A program made the position numbers and the translations under genes. A stretch of 64,000 nt of DNA from the NCBI GenBank assembly GCA_020845495.1, contig JADLFM010000023.1:212434-276433 (forward strand). The letters are read 5' to 3'. Below the pieces are notes generated by a model. That model was given only the letters and a program-made list of their open reading frames with translations, had not been told where the DNA came from and searched no databases. Of the stretch, positions 1 through 7,859 are shown one piece after another (position 1 is the first letter of the stretch; every line of letters starts with the position of its first letter). This DNA comes from Chloroflexota bacterium. Lineage in GTDB: Bacteria > Chloroflexota > UBA6077 > JACCZL01.

Positions 1-1
1 G

Positions 2-1024
2 GGGCGGCAGGCGTTCCAGTTGCCGCGCCGAGAGTTGCTCCCGCCGCTCGAGCGGTACGCGCACGTCGACCTTGGCGAGCGGGAGGTGGTGGCTGGCTAC
101 GTCGAGGCAAGCCGCGGCTGCGCCCACCGCTGCCTGCATTGCCCGATCACGCCGGTCTATGGCGGACGACTGCGGATCGTCCAGCGGGACGTCGTCCTCG
201 ACGACATCGCCCGACTCGTCGCGATGGGCGCCGGGCACATCACGTTCGGCGATCCGGACTTCTTCAACGGCATCAAGCACTCGCTCCGTATCGTCGAAGC
301 GCTCCATGCCGCATTTCCCGACGTGAGCTTCGATGCGACGATCAAAGTCGAGCACCTGCTGGAGCACCGCCAGCACTTGCCGGCCCTGAAGGAGAACGGC
401 TGTCTGTTCGTCGTGTCGGCGGTCGAAGCGATCCACGACCACATTCTCGCGGCCTTCCAGAAGGGTCACACAGCGGCCGATGTCGACGAGGCGTTAGCGC
501 TCGCAGCATCGATCGGGTTGCCGATCCGGCCGACCTTCGTCGCGTTCACTCCCTGGACGACGCTCGGCGATTACCTGGACCTGGTGCGCTTCATCCGAAC
601 GCGCGGGCTCGTTCGACATGTCGATCCGGTCCAACTGGCGATTCGACTGCTCGTGCCGCGCGGGTCGAGCCTGCTCGACACTCCCATGATGACGCCACAT
701 CTCGGCCCGTTCGAGGCCGAGGTGTTCTCGTACCGCTGGGCGCACCCGGACCCGCGCATGGACCTGCTCCAGCGCGAAGTGGCGGCGGTCGTCGAGGCGG
801 CGGCGCGCGAGCGGGAGGCTCCGGAGGTCACATTCGGACGGATCGAGCGGCTGGCACTCCGAGCGGCCGGACAGGACGGCGCCGGCGCGCTCCCGCTGGA
901 CGAGGAGGTGCTAGCGCTGCCAACGGCCGCGTTCGTGCCTCGCTTGACGGAGGCGTGGTTCTGTTGAGCGGAGCCCACCTCGGACCAGTTGGGTCCGTCA
1001 GTCCTGACCGAGCGGGCGGTGTGA
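2..1024 (+). CDS. CUAEP-tail radical SAM protein, probable selenoprotein (5' end outside window)
   Basis: The reading frame is open to the left edge, so the N-terminus (often a B12-binding-like domain in such proteins) lies upstream. A radical SAM cluster motif C-x3-C-x2-C (RGCAHRCLHCP) is seen around position 119-142, followed by GDPDFFNG and a TIM-barrel-like run. Conventional translation stops at the TGA at 965-967 after EAWFC, but the same frame continues Ala-Glu-Pro and 15 more residues to a TGA at 1022-1024. The resulting tail, WFC-U-AEP, matches the known CUAEP/CCAEP-tail radical SAM family, in which U is selenocysteine and some homologues carry Cys. A hairpin suited to a bacterial SECIS follows. 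The ATP-grasp gene starts 4 bases after the second stop. Function within radical SAM chemistry is unknown. If the TGA is a normal stop the gene ends at 967. Confidence 0.85.
981..997 (+). promoter_or_regulatory. Putative bacterial SECIS hairpin
   Basis: Immediately after the in-frame TGA (965-967) the RNA can form a perfect 6-bp stem, CGGACC with GGTCCG, closing a 5-base loop AGTTG. The loop begins 19 bases after the TGA and carries a G near its 5' side, which fits the spacing and small G-containing loop known for bacterial SelB-binding elements. It lies inside the predicted extended coding region, as bacterial SECIS elements do. The structure was folded by eye only. Confidence 0.6.
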
Positions 1025-1028
1025 GCCG

Positions 1029-2417
1029 ATGACCCGCCGTGCTGCCCGCCACGCCTTTGCTGGTGAAGCCGCGCCTCGGCGCGTGCTGCTCCTGATGGCC
1101 GCCCGGAGCTACCGTGCGAAGGCATTCATGCAGGCCGCCCGTCGCCTCGGCGTCGACGTGGTCGTCGGGTCGAACTACCGGTTACCGTTCGCTTCACGGA
1201 CCCGCGTAACCCAACTTGACCTGGACTTCACGCACCCTCGGCGGAGCGCCCGCAAGATCGTCGACCTTGCTGAAGCCGAGCCATTCGATGCGATCGTCAA
1301 CGTGGATGACGACACGACCATCGTGACGGCAGTCGCCGCGACCGAACTTGGGCTGGCCTACAACTCAGTCGAGGCGGCGCGAACGACCCGTGACAAATAC
1401 CTCGCGCGTCGGGCGCTGAAGAAGGCCGGCCTGCCGGTACCCTGGTTCCGCCGCGTCTCGATCGAGGACGACCCGGCGCGGCTGGCCGCTCGGGTGCCGT
1501 ATCCGTGCGTACTCAAGCCGATCTCGCAGTCGGCGAGTCGAGGCGTGATCCGGGCGAACGACCGTGAGGAATTCGTGGTCGCCTTCGAGCGCATCGCCGT
1601 GATGCTCCGTGAGGACGGCAAGGGCCTGCATCAACTCCTGATCGAGTCGTTTCTGCCGGGACCGGAAGTTGCGTTGGAGGGTTTGCTCGACCGTGGCGTG
1701 CTGCGGGTGCTGGCAATCTTCGACAAGCCGGATCCGCTCGACGGTCCGTTCTTCGAGGAGACGATCTACGTCACCCCGTCTCGGCAGCCGCCGGAGGTGC
1801 AGCAGGCCATTGTCGGGACGATCGAGCGCGCGGCTGCCGCCTTCGGGCTGCGGCACGGCCCGATCCACGCCGAGCTACGGCTGGGGCCGGGCGGCCCGTA
1901 CGTCCTGGAGGTGGCCGCGCGCTCGATTGGCGGCCTCTGCTCGAACGCGCTCCGCTTCGGCGTGGACATGTCGCTCGAAGAACTGATTCTGCGGCAGGCG
2001 GTCGGGCTGGACGTCCCGACCTACGAGCGCGAGGGGGCCTCCGCCGGCGCGATGATGCTGCCGATCCCACGGCGTGGGTTGCTGAAGCGAGTGGTCGGCC
2101 AGGAAGAAGCGCTGGCGGTCCCGCTCATCGAGGGCCTGGAGATCACGATTCCGCTTGGGCAGCCGGTCGTGCCATTGCCGGAGGGTGACCGATACCTCGG
2201 GTTCTTGTTTGCGCGTGGCGACGACCCGGCGGCGGTCGAAGCAGCGCTCCACGAGGCGCACAGTCGCCTGAGCTTCCAGATCGTCGCTCCGGATGAGTTA
2301 GAGGCCGATGTGCCGTGCCTGCCGGCCTCACCCCAGGCGTTCCTTCTCCCGATGGCTCCGCCAGGTGTGCCCGCCAGGCCGGCCAGAGCCCGTCGGCAAG
2401 GCAGCGCCCCCGCCTGA
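1029..2417 (+). CDS. ATP-grasp domain protein
   Basis: A 462-residue ATP-grasp enzyme. The N-terminal third is Rossmann-like and contains NVDDDTTIVTAVA. The ATP-grasp fold follows: TTRDKYLARRALKKAGLPVP, then VLKPISQSASRGV (ATP-binding lysine and flexible loop), and HAELRLGPGGPYVLEVAARSIGG, where the acidic residues should bind Mg. This last motif resembles carboxylate-amine/peptide ligases of the L-amino-acid ligase group more than biotin carboxylases. The gene starts 4 bases after the end of the radical SAM frame, so the two are probably co-transcribed and may act on the same substrate (inference). The C-terminal 40 residues are Pro/Ala/Arg rich and unlike the domain. The acceptor substrate cannot be told from sequence. 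Confidence 0.85.
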   Translation: MTRRAARHAFAGEAAPRRVLLLMAARSYRAKAFMQAARRLGVDVVVGSNYRLPFASRTRVTQLDLDFTHPRRSARKIVDLAEAEPFDAIVNVDDDTTIVTAVAATELGLAYNSVEAARTTRDKYLARRALKKAGLPVPWFRRVSIEDDPARLAARVPYPCVLKPISQSASRGVIRANDREEFVVAFERIAVMLREDGKGLHQLLIESFLPGPEVALEGLLDRGVLRVLAIFDKPDPLDGPFFEETIYVTPSRQPPEVQQAIVGTIERAAAAFGLRHGPIHAELRLGPGGPYVLEVAARSIGGLCSNALRFGVDMSLEELILRQAVGLDVPTYEREGASAGAMMLPIPRRGLLKRVVGQEEALAVPLIEGLEITIPLGQPVVPLPEGDRYLGFLFARGDDPAAVEAALHEAHSRLSFQIVAPDELEADVPCLPASPQAFLLPMAPPGVPARPARARRQGSAPA

Positions 2418-2432
2418 GCATGCCCGAGGGCA

Positions 2433-2466
2433 CTCCCCCTTCTCCCGCGTACGGGAGGAAGGGGAG
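2433..2466. terminator. Imperfect hairpin between convergent genes
   Basis: A C/T-rich left arm (2433-2446) faces a G/A-rich right arm (2451-2466) around a CGTA loop, ending in the CTCCCG/CGGGAG core also seen at 55716 and 55593. It sits between the convergent ATP-grasp and nfu genes, where a bidirectional terminator is expected. There is no clear T-run. Confidence 0.45.
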
Positions 2467-2490
2467 CCAAGGTGTGAGGATTTGCCTGGA

Positions 2491-3156
2491 TCAGCCCTTG
2501 GCGGACTGATGGAAGGGGCTGGCGCCGCCGCCCTTGGCGGGCTGGTAGTACGGGTTGGTGCCGCCGGCGTGGTCGGTCGTATCGATCACGGAGACGATCT
2601 GCGGGAATTGCTGACGGATCACCTGCTCGACGCCCTGCTTGAGCGTCACACTCGCCATGCCGCAGCCCTGGCAACCGCCGCCCATCTTGACGTAAACGTT
2701 GTTCTCCTTTACGTCCAGAAGTTCGACGAAACCGCCGTGCGTCGCCACGCCCGGATTGATCTGGGAGTCGATCAGTTGTTGAATCTCAGCAGCAATCGGA
2801 TCGTCCCAGGGGGAGTTCGGATTGTCGATCCGGAAGCCGCCGCCGACGAGCTGGCCGACAAAGTCGACGGTTGAGCCACGCAGCTTCGGCACCGTTGCTT
2901 CGTCTGCAATGACCCGGAAGCTGCCCTCGTCCTGCACGGTGTCGCCCGGCTCCGGCCTGGCGTCCTCTTCGAGGGCCATCGAGTAGTTGAAACCACCGGG
3001 GCCACGACCGTTGATCCCGATCCGGATCGCACCGCGGCCGCTCATGCCCTGGGCGTCCATGATCTCCTGGACTTTCTGGCGTGCGGCGTCGGTGACGTTC
3101 ACGATCCGCTCGTTGTCAGACGAGCCCTGCCCTGCCGAGTTCTGCTCTGTCGCCAT
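2491..3156 (-). CDS. NfuA-like Fe-S cluster carrier (A-type-like plus Nfu domain)
   Basis: A 221-residue cytoplasmic Fe-S scaffold/carrier. Residues about 17-110 form an A-type (IscA/HesB-like) domain without its cluster-binding cysteines, as in E. coli NfuA. Residues about 118-192 form a Nfu domain with the CxxC motif C162-QG-C165 (GGGCQGCGMASVTLKQGVE), which would bind a [4Fe-4S] cluster between two monomers. The tail is Gly/Pro/Gln rich. The ATG at 3154-3156 was chosen over a longer frame because GAGGAGG lies about 8 bases upstream and homology begins shortly after. The gene is monocistronic here. Fe-S enzymes nearby (radical SAM at the left edge, AOR at 16-18 kb) are possible clients, but that is speculation. 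Confidence 0.9.
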   Translation of the reverse strand: MATEQNSAGQGSSDNERIVNVTDAARQKVQEIMDAQGMSGRGAIRIGINGRGPGGFNYSMALEEDARPEPGDTVQDEGSFRVIADEATVPKLRGSTVDFVGQLVGGGFRIDNPNSPWDDPIAAEIQQLIDSQINPGVATHGGFVELLDVKENNVYVKMGGGCQGCGMASVTLKQGVEQVIRQQFPQIVSVIDTTDHAGGTNPYYQPAKGGGASPFHQSAKG

Positions 3157-3494
3157 CTTCTGATGCCTCCTCGATCCTGGCAGACGGTCGTGTCCGTGGG
3201 GAAGAGCGGCTGGCCTGGCATGCGGCCGGGTAGGTTGCCCGGGCATCAGGCCGTCTACTCATGAGACCCTGGTCGACTGCCGGAATTCCGTCCTGATTCC
3301 TCTCAGATGCGTCGTGCGGGCGCCCGGTGCGCCCGCACGGTCGTGGTAGCGAGCGGTTGCTATCGGATGCTCGATGGTTGCGCTGGGATGTTCGTGCCTG
3401 TGATGGTGTTCGTGCGTGTCGCTGTGCTCGTCCAGGTCGTTTCTTGCATTCTAGCGATCGCTGGTGCCGCGCTGGCGCGCGGCCAGCGCATGAT
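3157..3494. other. Non-coding stretch upstream of nfu
   Basis: About 340 bases between the nfu start and the end of the next minus-strand gene. It should hold the nfu promoter on the minus strand, but no convincing -35/-10 pair was found. A plus-strand ORF at 3307-3645 has no ribosome site and no recognisable protein. Confidence 0.4.
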
Positions 3495-3833
3495 TCAGCG
3501 CTGCCGTCCCGTGAGTTTTGCGGCGCCGTCCCGAGCAGTGCTCGCGTCCAGTACGATTTTACGCGCCGAGTTCTGGAGCGCGGCCCAACTGCCCCAGGTC
3601 GGCGTGCCCTTCGTCGCCGTCGCCTGGGTCTTGGCGAGGCGGTGAAGCTCGGCCGCTGCTCGGTTCGCCAGGACGGCCGCGGCGTAGGCGGCCTCCTCGG
3701 GCGCCAGTCCGGCCCCGAGCTCCGCGATCATCCGGTCGGCCTGGGCCTGGACGTTTCGGTCGAGCGGGGGGCTGGCCTGGCCATCAGCCTGGACGTCGCG
3801 GCGGTTCGGCGTGCTCGAGTGATTAGCTTCCAT
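3495..3833 (-). CDS. Small hypothetical protein
   Basis: A 112-residue protein of unknown function. It is predicted soluble and mostly helical: a polar N-terminus with RDVQADGQ, then an Ala-rich helix region LAPEEAAYAAAVLANRAAAELHRL, and a basic C-terminus. It has no signal peptide or membrane segment. The ATG lies inside the last 11 bases of the upstream minus-strand gene (3823-4140), so the two are probably translated together. Codon use has the high third-position GC of neighbouring genes, which supports it being real. Confidence 0.6.
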   Translation of the reverse strand: MEANHSSTPNRRDVQADGQASPPLDRNVQAQADRMIAELGAGLAPEEAAYAAAVLANRAAAELHRLAKTQATATKGTPTWGSWAALQNSARKIVLDASTARDGAAKLTGRQR

Positions 3834-4140
3834 AGCTCGTCTCGCCTACTTCTGGCGGGCGCCGCTTGGCATCCGCGGCGGCTTCAGGTGCGTTCTGTTG
3901 GAGCCATGCCCGACCCTCGTCGGTGATCGCGATCACCGGCTCGTCCCCGATAACTCGGAGCGTGACCAATCCTTCCCAGGCCAGATCCTCGAACAGGTCG
4001 CTCCGCAACTGGACGCGTTGCTCCGGACGGAGCATCGCGTTGAGGTCGCTCTCGGTCAGGCGGCCCCATCGCGCGAGGCGTGCCAGCACCACCTGTCGCA
4101 AGGCCGGATCGTACATGAACACATCATGATCGTACCGCAT
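3823..4140 (-). CDS. Small protein with winged-helix-like pattern
   Basis: A 105-residue protein with the helix and turn pattern of a winged-helix domain: LARLARWGRLTESDLNAML, then LRSDLFEDLAWEGLVTLRVIGDEPVIAITDEGRAWL, where the last part looks like a beta wing followed by a recognition-like helix. This suggests a small DNA-binding or regulatory protein, but no family was recognised. The C-terminus is Ala/Lys/Arg rich. It overlaps the downstream gene by 11 bases. A short inverted repeat, TCGTACGAAT, lies upstream at 4166-4175 and 4301-4310 and could be related to its control (inference). Confidence 0.6.
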   Translation of the reverse strand: MRYDHDVFMYDPALRQVVLARLARWGRLTESDLNAMLRPEQRVQLRSDLFEDLAWEGLVTLRVIGDEPVIAITDEGRAWLQQNAPEAAADAKRRPPEVGETSYGS

Positions 4141-4165
4141 CTGGGCAGAGTAACGTATGGATGCG

Positions 4166-4310
4166 TCGTACGAATGTCTCGACGCCGAGCAAGCGCTTCA
4201 GTGTGCGGGCGACCACCAGATGGCCCTCCGTTGCTGGCGCCCCCAGCAACTCCTGGGCCTCACGTACCTGAACGACCGGCGCGCCGGTTGTTCGTACATG
4301 ATTCGTACGA
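4166..4310. repeat. 10-bp inverted repeat pair in the gap before rsmI
   Basis: TCGTACGAAT at 4166-4175 and its exact reverse complement ATTCGTACGA at 4301-4310; a further copy of TTCGTAC occurs at 4291-4297. The pair lies in the 276-base gap between the divergent winged-helix-like gene and rsmI. A minus-strand frame at 4124-4375 (83 codons) runs between them but has no ribosome site and was not called. Confidence 0.45.
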
Positions 4311-4416
4311 GCGTCGAACGTGGCCGATCTGGAAGCGGGTAGCGGCCAGGGGGCACGATACGTGCCGGCGGCCATCGAAGACAGACGCCCGGAGGTATCA
4401 GGTGAGGACGCACTGA

Positions 4417-5283
4417 ATGGGAACGCTCTTCGTCGTCGGGACGCCAATCGGGAACCTCGAGGACGTCACGCCGCGGGCGCTACGAGTGCTACGCGAGGTT
4501 GGCCTGATCGCTGCCGAGGACACCCGCGTGACACGCACCCTCCTCCGTCACTACGAGATCGAGACGCCGATGGTCAGCTTTCACGAGTTCAGCGGCCCGG
4601 GCAAGGTCCGCCACCTGGTCGAGCGACTGGCGCAGCAGGACGTGGCCCTCGTCTCGGATGCCGGCATGCCGGGACTGAGCGATCCAGGCTACCCGCTGAT
4701 TCGCGCCGCCCTCGACGCTGGCCACACCATCGTGCCCGTGCCCGGCCCTTCGGCGATTCTGTCAGCGCTGGTCGCGTCTGGCTTGCCGATGCACGCATTC
4801 ACCTTTCTGGGCTTCCTCCCGCGTAAGTCAGCCGAGCGGCAGCGGCTCTTCGCCAGCCTCCGTGACGCCACGATCAGCCAGGTCGTCTTCGAGTCACCGC
4901 ATCGGGTTTCGGCGGCGCTCGACGATCTGGTAGCCGAGGTGGGGCCAGACCGCCCAATTGCTGTCGCCCGCGAGCTGACGAAGAAGTTCGAGGAGATCGT
5001 ACGCGGGCCTGCCGGCGAGGTAGCCGCCGAGTTCCGCCGTCGTGCACCGCGCGGTGAGTTCACGTTGGTGATTGGGCCGGCCCCGGCCGATCGGCGCTCG
5101 CGCGAGGAGCGGGGATCGTCGGCGGGCCATGCATCGTCAGGTGACCCGGGTGCCGCGATCGACGGTCGGGCCACGTCAGAGCGGCGGCACGGCAAGCGCC
5201 GATCCCGGGCCGCTGAGCGTATGGCGCATGAGGGCGACGTTGCCAACACCGCGCCTGACCAGGAGGGAACGGACCGTGTGTGA
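4417..5283 (+). CDS. rsmI: 16S rRNA (cytidine(1402)-2'-O)-methyltransferase RsmI
   Basis: A 288-residue tetrapyrrole-methylase-fold enzyme that 2'-O-methylates C1402 in the 30S decoding centre using SAM. Family motifs are clear: FVVGTPIGNLEDVTPRA at residues 5-21, AAEDTRVTRTLL at 32-43, SDAGMPGLSDPG at 80-91, VPGPSAILSAL at 108-118, and FLGFLPRK at 130-137. The catalytic domain ends near residue 235. The last 50 residues are a polar Arg/Ser/Gly-rich tail not needed for the fold. The ATG starts directly with the conserved first strand. It is followed 55 bases later by tatD. Confidence 0.95.
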   Translation: MGTLFVVGTPIGNLEDVTPRALRVLREVGLIAAEDTRVTRTLLRHYEIETPMVSFHEFSGPGKVRHLVERLAQQDVALVSDAGMPGLSDPGYPLIRAALDAGHTIVPVPGPSAILSALVASGLPMHAFTFLGFLPRKSAERQRLFASLRDATISQVVFESPHRVSAALDDLVAEVGPDRPIAVARELTKKFEEIVRGPAGEVAAEFRRRAPRGEFTLVIGPAPADRRSREERGSSAGHASSGDPGAAIDGRATSERRHGKRRSRAAERMAHEGDVANTAPDQEGTDRV

Positions 5284-5315
5284 CGCGCGTGCAGAGGCGG
5301 GTGTGTCCGGGCGGA

Positions 5316-5324
5316 TGATATGAT
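5316..5324 (+). promoter_or_regulatory. Extended -10 promoter for tatD
   Basis: TGATATGAT (TGn plus TATGAT) without a good -35. Transcription would start near 5331, only about 8 bases before the ATG at 5339, and there is no Shine-Dalgarno sequence there, so tatD mRNA would be nearly leaderless. Confidence 0.45.
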
Positions 5325-5338
5325 GTCGCGGCATCGCC

Positions 5339-6145
5339 ATGCTGGTCGACACTCATGCCCACTTGATGGACCCGGCCTTCGCGGACGATCTACCGGCCGT
5401 GCTCCAGCGGGCGGCGGATGCCGGCGTGGCCGCTATGGTCTGCGTGGGGTACGACGTTGCCAGCAGTGAAGCGGCTGTCGCACTGGCCGAAGCGCATTCC
5501 CAGATCGTGGCGGTCGTGGGAATTCACCCCAACCACGCCGGCGAAGCCGATCCGGGAGCGTTCCAGCGCATCCGAGAGTTGGCCGGTCATCCGCGGGTGG
5601 TTGGGATCGGTGAGACAGGACTTGACAACTACCGCGAGCACACGGCCAGAGACGTCCAGCGCGCTGCTTTCGCGTGGCACCTGGACCTCGCGGCCGAGCG
5701 CGGACTTCCCGTCATCGTTCACAACCGCGACGCCGATGCTGAGGTCGCCCCAATGCTGACGGTGTGGGCTCGTCACCGCGGTGCGACTGGAGTCCTGCAT
5801 TGCTTCGCCGGCGGCGCCGACATGCTCGAAGCCGGGCTGGCGGCCGGCTTCATGGTGTCGTTCGCCGGACCCATCACCTTCAAGAACGCCGGCGCGCTGC
5901 CCGAGCGGGCACGCCGGGTGCCCCTCGACCGGCTCGTGGTCGAGACCGATTGCCCGTACCTCGCACCACACCCACGGCGGGGCCAGCGCAACGAGCCGTC
6001 CCTGGTCCGCCTGACTGCTGCGCACCTGGCTGAGCTACGCGGGTTGCCCCTGGTGGAGCTCGAGCTAGCAACGACCGAGAACGCCCGGCGACTCTTCCCG
6101 GCTCTGCCGGTCCCGGGTCCAGTTAGCACTCGAGGAGCGGAGTGA
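5339..6145 (+). CDS. TatD family metal-dependent hydrolase/DNase
   Basis: A 268-residue amidohydrolase-superfamily TIM barrel. Metal ligands are visible: THAH at residues 5-8, the glutamate of GIGETGLDN near 95, VIVHNRDA and LHCFAGG histidines in the middle, and the aspartate of VETDCPYLAPHPRRGQRNEPS near 202. Family members are Mg-dependent 3'-5' exonucleases with roles in DNA repair or RNA turnover. The start is ATG at 5339 beginning MLVDTHAHL, the normal family N-terminus. The stop overlaps the GTG of the next gene. Confidence 0.93.
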   Translation: MLVDTHAHLMDPAFADDLPAVLQRAADAGVAAMVCVGYDVASSEAAVALAEAHSQIVAVVGIHPNHAGEADPGAFQRIRELAGHPRVVGIGETGLDNYREHTARDVQRAAFAWHLDLAAERGLPVIVHNRDADAEVAPMLTVWARHRGATGVLHCFAGGADMLEAGLAAGFMVSFAGPITFKNAGALPERARRVPLDRLVVETDCPYLAPHPRRGQRNEPSLVRLTAAHLAELRGLPLVELELATTENARRLFPALPVPGPVSTRGAE

Positions 6146-7119
6146 TCAGCGCTATCGCATCATTCGACCTGGTACAAGATGGACTGACCGCCGTCCAGCG
6201 GGCTCTGGCCGAGACGGCCCAGCCCGAACATCCGCTGATGGGACCGCTGCTCTCGATGATCCTACCGGGGAGCGGCAAGCGGTTGCGGCCGGCGCTGACG
6301 TACCTCGTTGGCCGACTCGGCGTCGACGATCCGGCTCGCATGCTCGACATGGCCACCGGCGTCGAACTGTTGCACGCCGCCAGCCTCGTTCACGACGATG
6401 TGGTCGACGAGTCCGAGCTACGACGGGGATCGCAGACCCTGTTCACACGGGTCGGGAACGCGCTCGCCGTACTGGTCGGCGACTACTTGTTCGCGCAATC
6501 GGCCCGCCGTTGCGTCGCCACCGGCAATGTCCGGGTCATCGGCCTTTTCGCCGATACCCTGGCCAGTATGTGTCAGGGGCAGATCGAGGAAGCGTCGCGT
6601 GGGAACAGTCCCCATCTGACCCTCTCGCGTGAGGGGTACTATCAGACGATCTGGGGGAAGACCGCGTCGCTCTTCGTGCTGGCCTGCGAGGGGAGCGCGA
6701 TTCTGACCGGCCTGACCGAGACTCAGATCGCCGCTATGCGCCGCTTCGGCGACCGTTTGGGGCTGGCGTTCCAGGTGGTCGACGACATCCTCGACTTTAC
6801 GGGCGACGAGACTCGGCTCGGCAAACCCGTTGGAAGCGACCTGCGCCAGGGTACGATCACTCTGCCCGTCATCTGCCTGCGCGAGATCCTACCACCCGGG
6901 GAGTTCAGTGCGGCATTCGCCGCTGACGGCCACGACGACGATCAGGATGTCAGCCACCTCGTCCAGTTGGTACGGAGCACGGCGGCCATTGCTTGTGCCC
7001 GCACTGAGGCCGATCGCCTGCTCGCGGAGGCGCGCGACGCTCTCCGGATGATCCCGGCTGGCGAGACCCGCGATGCGCTAGAAGCGCTGACGTACTATGT
7101 CGTCGAGCGGCGGGCGTAA
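6142..7119 (+). CDS. Polyprenyl diphosphate synthase (trans-isoprenyl, long chain)
   Basis: A 325-residue all-helical prenyltransferase that condenses IPP onto allylic diphosphates, probably giving the quinone side chain. Key motifs: GSGKRLRPAL at 43-52, the first Asp-rich motif HDDVVDESELRRG (D85, D86, D89), and the second, VVDDILDF (D214, D215, D218). The residues just before the first motif are small (AASLVH), which in this family allows long products such as octaprenyl or longer (inference). The GTG at 6142 overlaps the tatD stop (GTGA) and has GAGGAG upstream, so it is coupled to tatD. Confidence 0.9.
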   Translation: MISAIASFDLVQDGLTAVQRALAETAQPEHPLMGPLLSMILPGSGKRLRPALTYLVGRLGVDDPARMLDMATGVELLHAASLVHDDVVDESELRRGSQTLFTRVGNALAVLVGDYLFAQSARRCVATGNVRVIGLFADTLASMCQGQIEEASRGNSPHLTLSREGYYQTIWGKTASLFVLACEGSAILTGLTETQIAAMRRFGDRLGLAFQVVDDILDFTGDETRLGKPVGSDLRQGTITLPVICLREILPPGEFSAAFAADGHDDDQDVSHLVQLVRSTAAIACARTEADRLLAEARDALRMIPAGETRDALEALTYYVVERRA

Positions 7120-7130
7120 GCGCGCCAGCG

Positions 7131-7195
7131 GACGGCGCGTCGAGGACGGCGCGTCGAGGACGGCGCGTCGAGGACGGCGCGTCGAGGACGGCGCG
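7131..7195. repeat. 14-bp tandem repeat
   Basis: The unit GACGGCGCGTCGAG is repeated four times exactly (7131, 7145, 7159, 7173) plus 9 bases of a fifth copy. It lies just after the polyprenyl synthase stop. The unit length is not a multiple of three. A different 14-bp array is at 24507. Confidence 0.9.
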
Positions 7196-7301
7196 GCAGA
7201 CACCGCCTGCCTCACCTGGCGATCATGCGCGAGGCCGGCACAAAGCGTCGGCCTGGCCTCATTGCTGTCGACCGTCGAGGCACGGGACTGGCAGACGCGG
7301 G

Positions 7302-7727
7302 TTACCGCAAGCGGCGGCGCCGCCACCAGACCCGCAAGTTGTCCCAGAGCGACGGGTGCGACGAGCCATAGGTCACTTCGCGGTCGCGCCAGCGCTTGGT
7401 GCCACGCGGGCCGAAGCCGCGATGGCTCGCTATCGAGAGCACGAGCGCCAGGATGAAGAACAGCAGGCTGAGCAGGCCGGCCCAGCGCGCGAGGGTTGGA
7501 GAGATTGGCAGCATCTGGAACAGCATCGTCACGGCCACCAGGAAGATGCTGGCGATCATGAACTGCTCGACGGGCGGCCGCCGCAAGAAGGCGCGCAGCG
7601 CTCCGGCAAGCCCGGACGTGAACGGCGCGCTCTTCCGCGCGACGCGGCGACTTATCGGCTCCCGGCGGAGCTTCGCCTCGCGCCGGCGCAGCAACTCGTC
7701 AATCTCGCGTTCCCACCGTTCAGACAT
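7302..7727 (-). CDS. Small membrane protein of unknown function
   Basis: A 141-residue protein with a very basic N-terminal helix (EIDELLRRREAKLRREP), two hydrophobic segments at about 57-75 (MIASIFLVAVTMLFQMLP) and 82-102 (WAGLLSLLFFILALVLSIA), then a basic cytoplasmic-like tail rich in Arg and Trp. No family was recognised. The ATG at 7727 has a strong promoter 50 bases upstream, so it is expressed independently of the SH3-like gene behind it. Confidence 0.75.
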   Translation of the reverse strand: MSERWEREIDELLRRREAKLRREPISRRVARKSAPFTSGLAGALRAFLRRPPVEQFMIASIFLVAVTMLFQMLPISPTLARWAGLLSLLFFILALVLSIASHRGFGPRGTKRWRDREVTYGSSHPSLWDNLRVWWRRRRLR

Positions 7728-7771
7728 CGTTTGCGGAGACCTCGTCAGGGTACAGCAGCCGGCGCCTTTTC

Positions 7772-7800
7772 ATTATAGAGTCGGCCGGACCAGGGGACAA
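7772..7800 (-). promoter_or_regulatory. Sigma-A-type promoter for the 7302-7727 gene
   Basis: On the minus strand TTGTCC (7800-7795), a 17-base spacer and a perfect TATAAT (7777-7772). Transcription would start near 7765, giving a leader of about 38 bases. Confidence 0.6.
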
Positions 7801-7859
7801 CTGAAGGGGCCTGCCGCCGCCAGTCTGCACCGCCTGCGCCTTTGGGCGACGGACGGTAG

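Noticed and set aside
965..967. TGA as an ordinary stop followed by chance AEP
   Set aside because: The frame stays open to just before the next gene, the tail equals the family-defining motif, and a SECIS-like hairpin sits at the proper distance. The ordinary-stop reading is kept only as an alternative.
4124..4375. An 83-codon minus-strand frame upstream of the winged-helix-like gene
   Set aside because: Codon use is partly coding-like (VQVREAQELLG, ARTLKRLLGVETF), but there is no ribosome site and no family, and it runs up to rsmI. Left uncalled.
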